Assembly (NCBI GenBank): GCA_022361315.1
Contig: JAKSBB010001064.1
Coordinates: 1 to 8,394 of the forward strand
DNA from: Desulfobacterales bacterium
Lineage (GTDB): Bacteria; Desulfobacterota; Desulfobacteria; Desulfobacterales; Desulfobacteraceae
Length of the DNA: 8,394 nucleotides
Direction of reading: 5' to 3'
The position numbers and the translations under genes were made by a program. This document shows, one piece after another, positions 6,599 to 8,394 of the stretch (within the stretch, counting starts at the first letter, position 1; each line of letters starts with the position of its first letter). The notes under the pieces are model-generated. The model was not told where the DNA came from. It did not search any database and saw only the letters and a list, made by a program, of their open reading frames with translations.

Positions 6599-6628
6599 TT
6601 GACAACATATTCAAAAAAAACGTAGACA
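6599..6628 (+). promoter_or_regulatory. Candidate promoter of the HMGL-like gene
   Basis: A perfect TTGACA at 6599-6604 is followed after 18 bases by TAGACA (6623-6628), which matches the -10 consensus at only three positions. The spacer is A-rich. It would give a leader of roughly 165 bases carrying the 20-bp palindrome just after the start site. Confidence 0.35.
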
Positions 6629-6636
6629 TAGACAAT

Positions 6637-6656
6637 GTGACCGAGCGCTCGCTCAC
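6637..6656. promoter_or_regulatory. 20-bp near-perfect palindrome, possible operator
   Basis: GTGACCGAGC and GCTCGCTCAC pair as an inverted repeat with nine of ten matches around the perfect core CGAGCGCTCG. It sits just downstream of the candidate -10 box of the HMGL-like gene and upstream of pylT, where a bound dimeric repressor could control either gene. It could also fold in the leader RNA, but no T-run follows, so it is not a terminator. Confidence 0.45.
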
Positions 6657-6803
6657 AAATTCTTATCCGGTGGCAGCAGCTCAAAAAACAAAGGAGCAAC
6701 GAAAAAAAGGACACCATACATACGACACCTCCAATACTGAACCGAAGGCATCCTTAAATTTCGATCTGAATTTTTTTTAACTTTAAAAGAAAGGAAGGGG
6801 AAA

Positions 6804-7982
6804 ATGACAGAGGTCTACATTGCCAAAGATGAATTGGCCGGAAAAAAAGTGGAACTGAGCGATATCAGCATTAGAGACGGCCTGCAGTCGCTGGAGACCG
6901 TTATTGATACCGACACCAAGGTCAAGTATCTGGAAGGGTTGATTCTTGCGGGGTTCAAGCGGATGGAAGCCACCAACTACGGGCATCCCAGGTTTGTACC
7001 CTTTTTCCCCGATGCCACGGAAGTATTAAAACGCCTGCTGAACAGCGAAACAAGAGCCCCGGACGGCAGGCCCATAGGCGAAATGATGAAACGCAACGGC
7101 GGCGATGTCGAGCTTACTGCCGTCACCATCCACGAAAGCGGTGCCGAAAGGGCTTTCAAAGATTTTGATGCGGGCCACGGCCCGGACCGCATCCTCCAGA
7201 TGACCTCCACCTGCCCCGAACACCAGAACGCCAATTCAGGCAAGACCCATGACCAGTACTTTGAAATGACCGAACAGACCATCAAGGCCGCACACAGCCG
7301 GGGCATGGTGGTGAACGGCACGGTCAGCACCATCTGGGGAAGCCCCTTTGAAAAATTCAACCGGCAATACACTATGGAGGAAAAACTGGATATCGCCATA
7401 AGTTTTGTAAAAAGATACCTGGACTGCGGGGCCGACGACATAGAACTGGCAGACCATGACGGCTCGGTTACTGATTTTCACAAATCCTATGAATTTTTCA
7501 GCCGCGTGCTTGATCCGGAGGAGATGGGCACAGGCCCGGACGGTCGGGACTATGCCGATCCAAAGCTTTACATCGCCCATTTTCACACCAAGAACATGGC
7601 ATCGGCCCTCAGGAACGCTGCCGCCGCCCTTAAAGCCGGTATCATCCGGTTTGAATCCTGCCTCTCCGGCATAGGCGGCCAGCCGGCCAACACAGTGGAC
7701 GGTGTCGTCATTGAAGGGCGTGAAGGGGACTACTACAGCGATCACTTTAACCACGGGCTGATTTCAACCGAGGATATGGTGACCATGTTTCATGACCTCG
7801 GGGTTGACACCGGCATTAACCAGGACATGCTCCTGACACTGGGAAAAGACTTCCGGACAGATGTGGTAGACACCTTTGCCGCCAACCAGAAAAAATTTAA
7901 CCGGGAATCCATGCCCTGCCGTTCCTTTATGCTGACAAAAGGGCAACTGCCCCAAAGCGTTACCCAATTATACGCCGGGTAG
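6804..7982 (+). CDS. HMG-CoA lyase-like TIM-barrel enzyme (HMGL/pyruvate carboxyltransferase family)
   Basis: The protein has 392 residues, and the ATG at 6804 is preceded by AAGGAAGGGG. Family marks are DISIRDGLQSLE (20-31, with the metal- and substrate-binding R24 and D25), RMEATNYGHPRF (53-64), IELADHDGS (213-221), the metal ligands in AHFHTKN (258-264, H259 and H261), and SGIGGQP (288-294) followed by STEDMVTMFHDLGVDTG (321-337). These match the HMG-CoA lyase pattern VGPRDGLQ...VEAT...HxH...GLGGCP...ATEDLVYML. Two differences stand out: the G-loop cysteine of HMG-CoA lyase is Gln293, and about 20 extra residues lie between the G-loop and the STED helix. The protein is therefore likely an aldol-type lyase or condensing enzyme, possibly on a substrate other than HMG-CoA. 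It diverges from pylT and stands alone. The stop is TAG, and the next in-frame stop (8064-8066) is also TAG. Confidence 0.85.
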   Translation: MTEVYIAKDELAGKKVELSDISIRDGLQSLETVIDTDTKVKYLEGLILAGFKRMEATNYGHPRFVPFFPDATEVLKRLLNSETRAPDGRPIGEMMKRNGGDVELTAVTIHESGAERAFKDFDAGHGPDRILQMTSTCPEHQNANSGKTHDQYFEMTEQTIKAAHSRGMVVNGTVSTIWGSPFEKFNRQYTMEEKLDIAISFVKRYLDCGADDIELADHDGSVTDFHKSYEFFSRVLDPEEMGTGPDGRDYADPKLYIAHFHTKNMASALRNAAAALKAGIIRFESCLSGIGGQPANTVDGVVIEGREGDYYSDHFNHGLISTEDMVTMFHDLGVDTGINQDMLLTLGKDFRTDVVDTFAANQKKFNRESMPCRSFMLTKGQLPQSVTQLYAG

Positions 7983-7995
7983 AACCGCAACGCCG

Positions 7996-8043
7996 GGGCC
8001 GGAAAAGGAATCGCACCTGCCTGGTTCCGGCCCTCTGGCAGGT
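7996..8043. other. Two mutually exclusive inverted repeats after the HMGL-like gene
   Basis: GGGCCGGAA (7996-8004) pairs with TTCCGGCCC (8025-8033). ACCTGCC (8015-8021) pairs with GGCAGGT (8037-8043). The arms interleave, so only one hairpin can form at a time. There is no T-run behind either hairpin, so a factor-dependent terminator, mRNA 3'-end protection or chance are all possible. Confidence 0.4.
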
Positions 8044-8358
8044 TCATTATTGATCCCGCCGCATAGAATACAGCCAGAAAGGCTGCCGGATCCGTCATCC
8101 TAGCGCCGGGGTTCAGCATGATGCCCCCCCCTGCAACCCCCGTAACGACAGCCACACAGGCACCCGGCTCGACCCTCTCTTTCAGGAACAAAACAGACAT
8201 AATGGTTATGAAAACCGGGCTTGAAAAAACAGGCTGACGGTCTCGGCAAGGAGCAGGGCCGAAAGGGAGAGGTAGAAACAGAGATAAGACCCGAACATGA
8301 AAAGGGAACGGATGACATGATACAGGAAAAAACCGGTTTTCAAGAGGAAAATGCCTGG
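8039..8358 (-). pseudogene. Remnant of an EamA/DMT-family transporter, frameshifted and truncated
   Basis: Two frames together spell part of an EamA domain. From 8358 down to about 8225 one frame reads a hydrophobic stretch ending SLSALLLAETVSLFF. From 8224 downward the next frame continues SSPVFITIMSVLFLKERVEP, then GVAGGGIMLNPG and DPAAFLAVFYA. This is the usual EamA order (helix, Pro in the next helix, LxExV, glycine-rich helix, short linker, next helix). The frame changes at a run of six T on the minus strand (8224-8229); a seventh T would restore it. The upstream frame is closed by TGA at 8359-8361. The homology stops near 8039, well short of a ten-helix protein, 57 bases past the HMGL-like stop. 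Three lesions make a decayed gene more likely than a single sequencing error. Confidence 0.6.
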
Positions 8359-8394
8359 TCATCCTTTATTCACAGTATGTCATAATCCGCGGCA

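Larger units (their letters stand above)
6451..6803. other. Divergent control region between pylT and the HMGL-like gene
   Basis: No protein gene is supported in these 353 bases. They hold several A-tracts (around 6589-6597, 6613-6620 and 6703-6709), a TTGACA box at 6599, a 20-bp palindrome at 6637-6656, an eight-base palindrome CCCCGGGG at 6565-6572, and a T8 run at 6771-6778 shortly before the HMGL-like ribosome site. The pylT promoter must read leftward from here. I could not find a convincing -35/-10 pair for it: TATACC (minus strand, 6468-6473) is the best -10-like element and has no good -35 partner. Confidence 0.5.

Noticed and set aside
6586..6780. 64-codon frame on the plus strand upstream of the HMGL-like gene
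   Set aside because: It has no ribosome site and contains the TTGACA box and the palindrome. The Lys/Asn-rich translation reflects A-tracts.
6769..6780. T8 run before the HMGL-like gene as a terminator
   Set aside because: The only hairpin before it is a five-pair A/T stem (AAATT/AATTT), which is too weak.
7790..8362. Single 190-codon minus-strand frame taken as an intact gene
   Set aside because: Only its middle part (8039-8224) looks like EamA. The start is in a different frame from the matching upstream helix, and the end is antisense to the HMGL-like gene.
1..8394. CRISPR array, insertion sequence or integrase with attachment sites
   Set aside because: No regularly spaced repeats, transposase or recombinase frames, or terminal inverted repeats were seen.

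Overview
The window looks like chromosomal DNA of a bacterium that uses pyrrolysine, the 22nd amino acid. The pyrrolysyl-tRNA synthetase is split into two genes (pylSn and pylSc), which is the bacterial arrangement rather than the fused archaeal one. My guess at the host is a sulfate-reducing deltaproteobacterium (Desulfobacteria-like). That rests on the pyl cassette, the intermediate base composition and the gene styles, not on a marker gene.

Layout, left to right. (1) Positions 1-732, plus strand: the 3' end of a gene that starts outside the window, with an acidic coiled-coil and beta-rich C-terminus resembling the DUF342/FapA family. (2) 817-2282, minus strand: a two-gene ABC transporter operon, ATPase then permease, of the FetA/FetB family. 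(3) 2472-2957, plus strand: a small SRPBCC/START-fold protein diverging from fetA behind a strong TTGACA box. (4) 3098-6450, minus strand: the pyrrolysine cassette, transcribed in the order pylT (tRNA-Pyl, CUA anticodon), pylSn, pylC, pylD, pylSc, and closed by a likely intrinsic terminator near 2981-3008. (5) 6451-6803: a 353-base divergent control region with a TTGACA box and a 20-bp near-perfect palindrome. (6) 6804-7982, plus strand: an HMG-CoA-lyase-like TIM-barrel enzyme. (7) 8039-8358, minus strand: a broken remnant of an EamA/DMT-family transporter.

How the genes work together. PylC joins 3-methylornithine to lysine and PylD oxidises the product so that it cyclises to pyrrolysine. PylSc charges tRNA-Pyl with it, and PylSn holds the tRNA. 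The tRNA then reads UAG. The gene for the first step, the radical-SAM mutase pylB, is absent: only 37 bases separate pylSn from pylC, and no radical-SAM gene occurs anywhere in the window. No gene with an internal amber codon, such as a methylamine methyltransferase, lies here either.

Three genes in the window (pylSn, fetB and the HMGL-like gene) end in TAG, the codon this cassette can reassign. In pylSn a TAA follows only six sense codons later, so read-through would give a short, defined C-terminal extension on a component of the decoding machinery itself.
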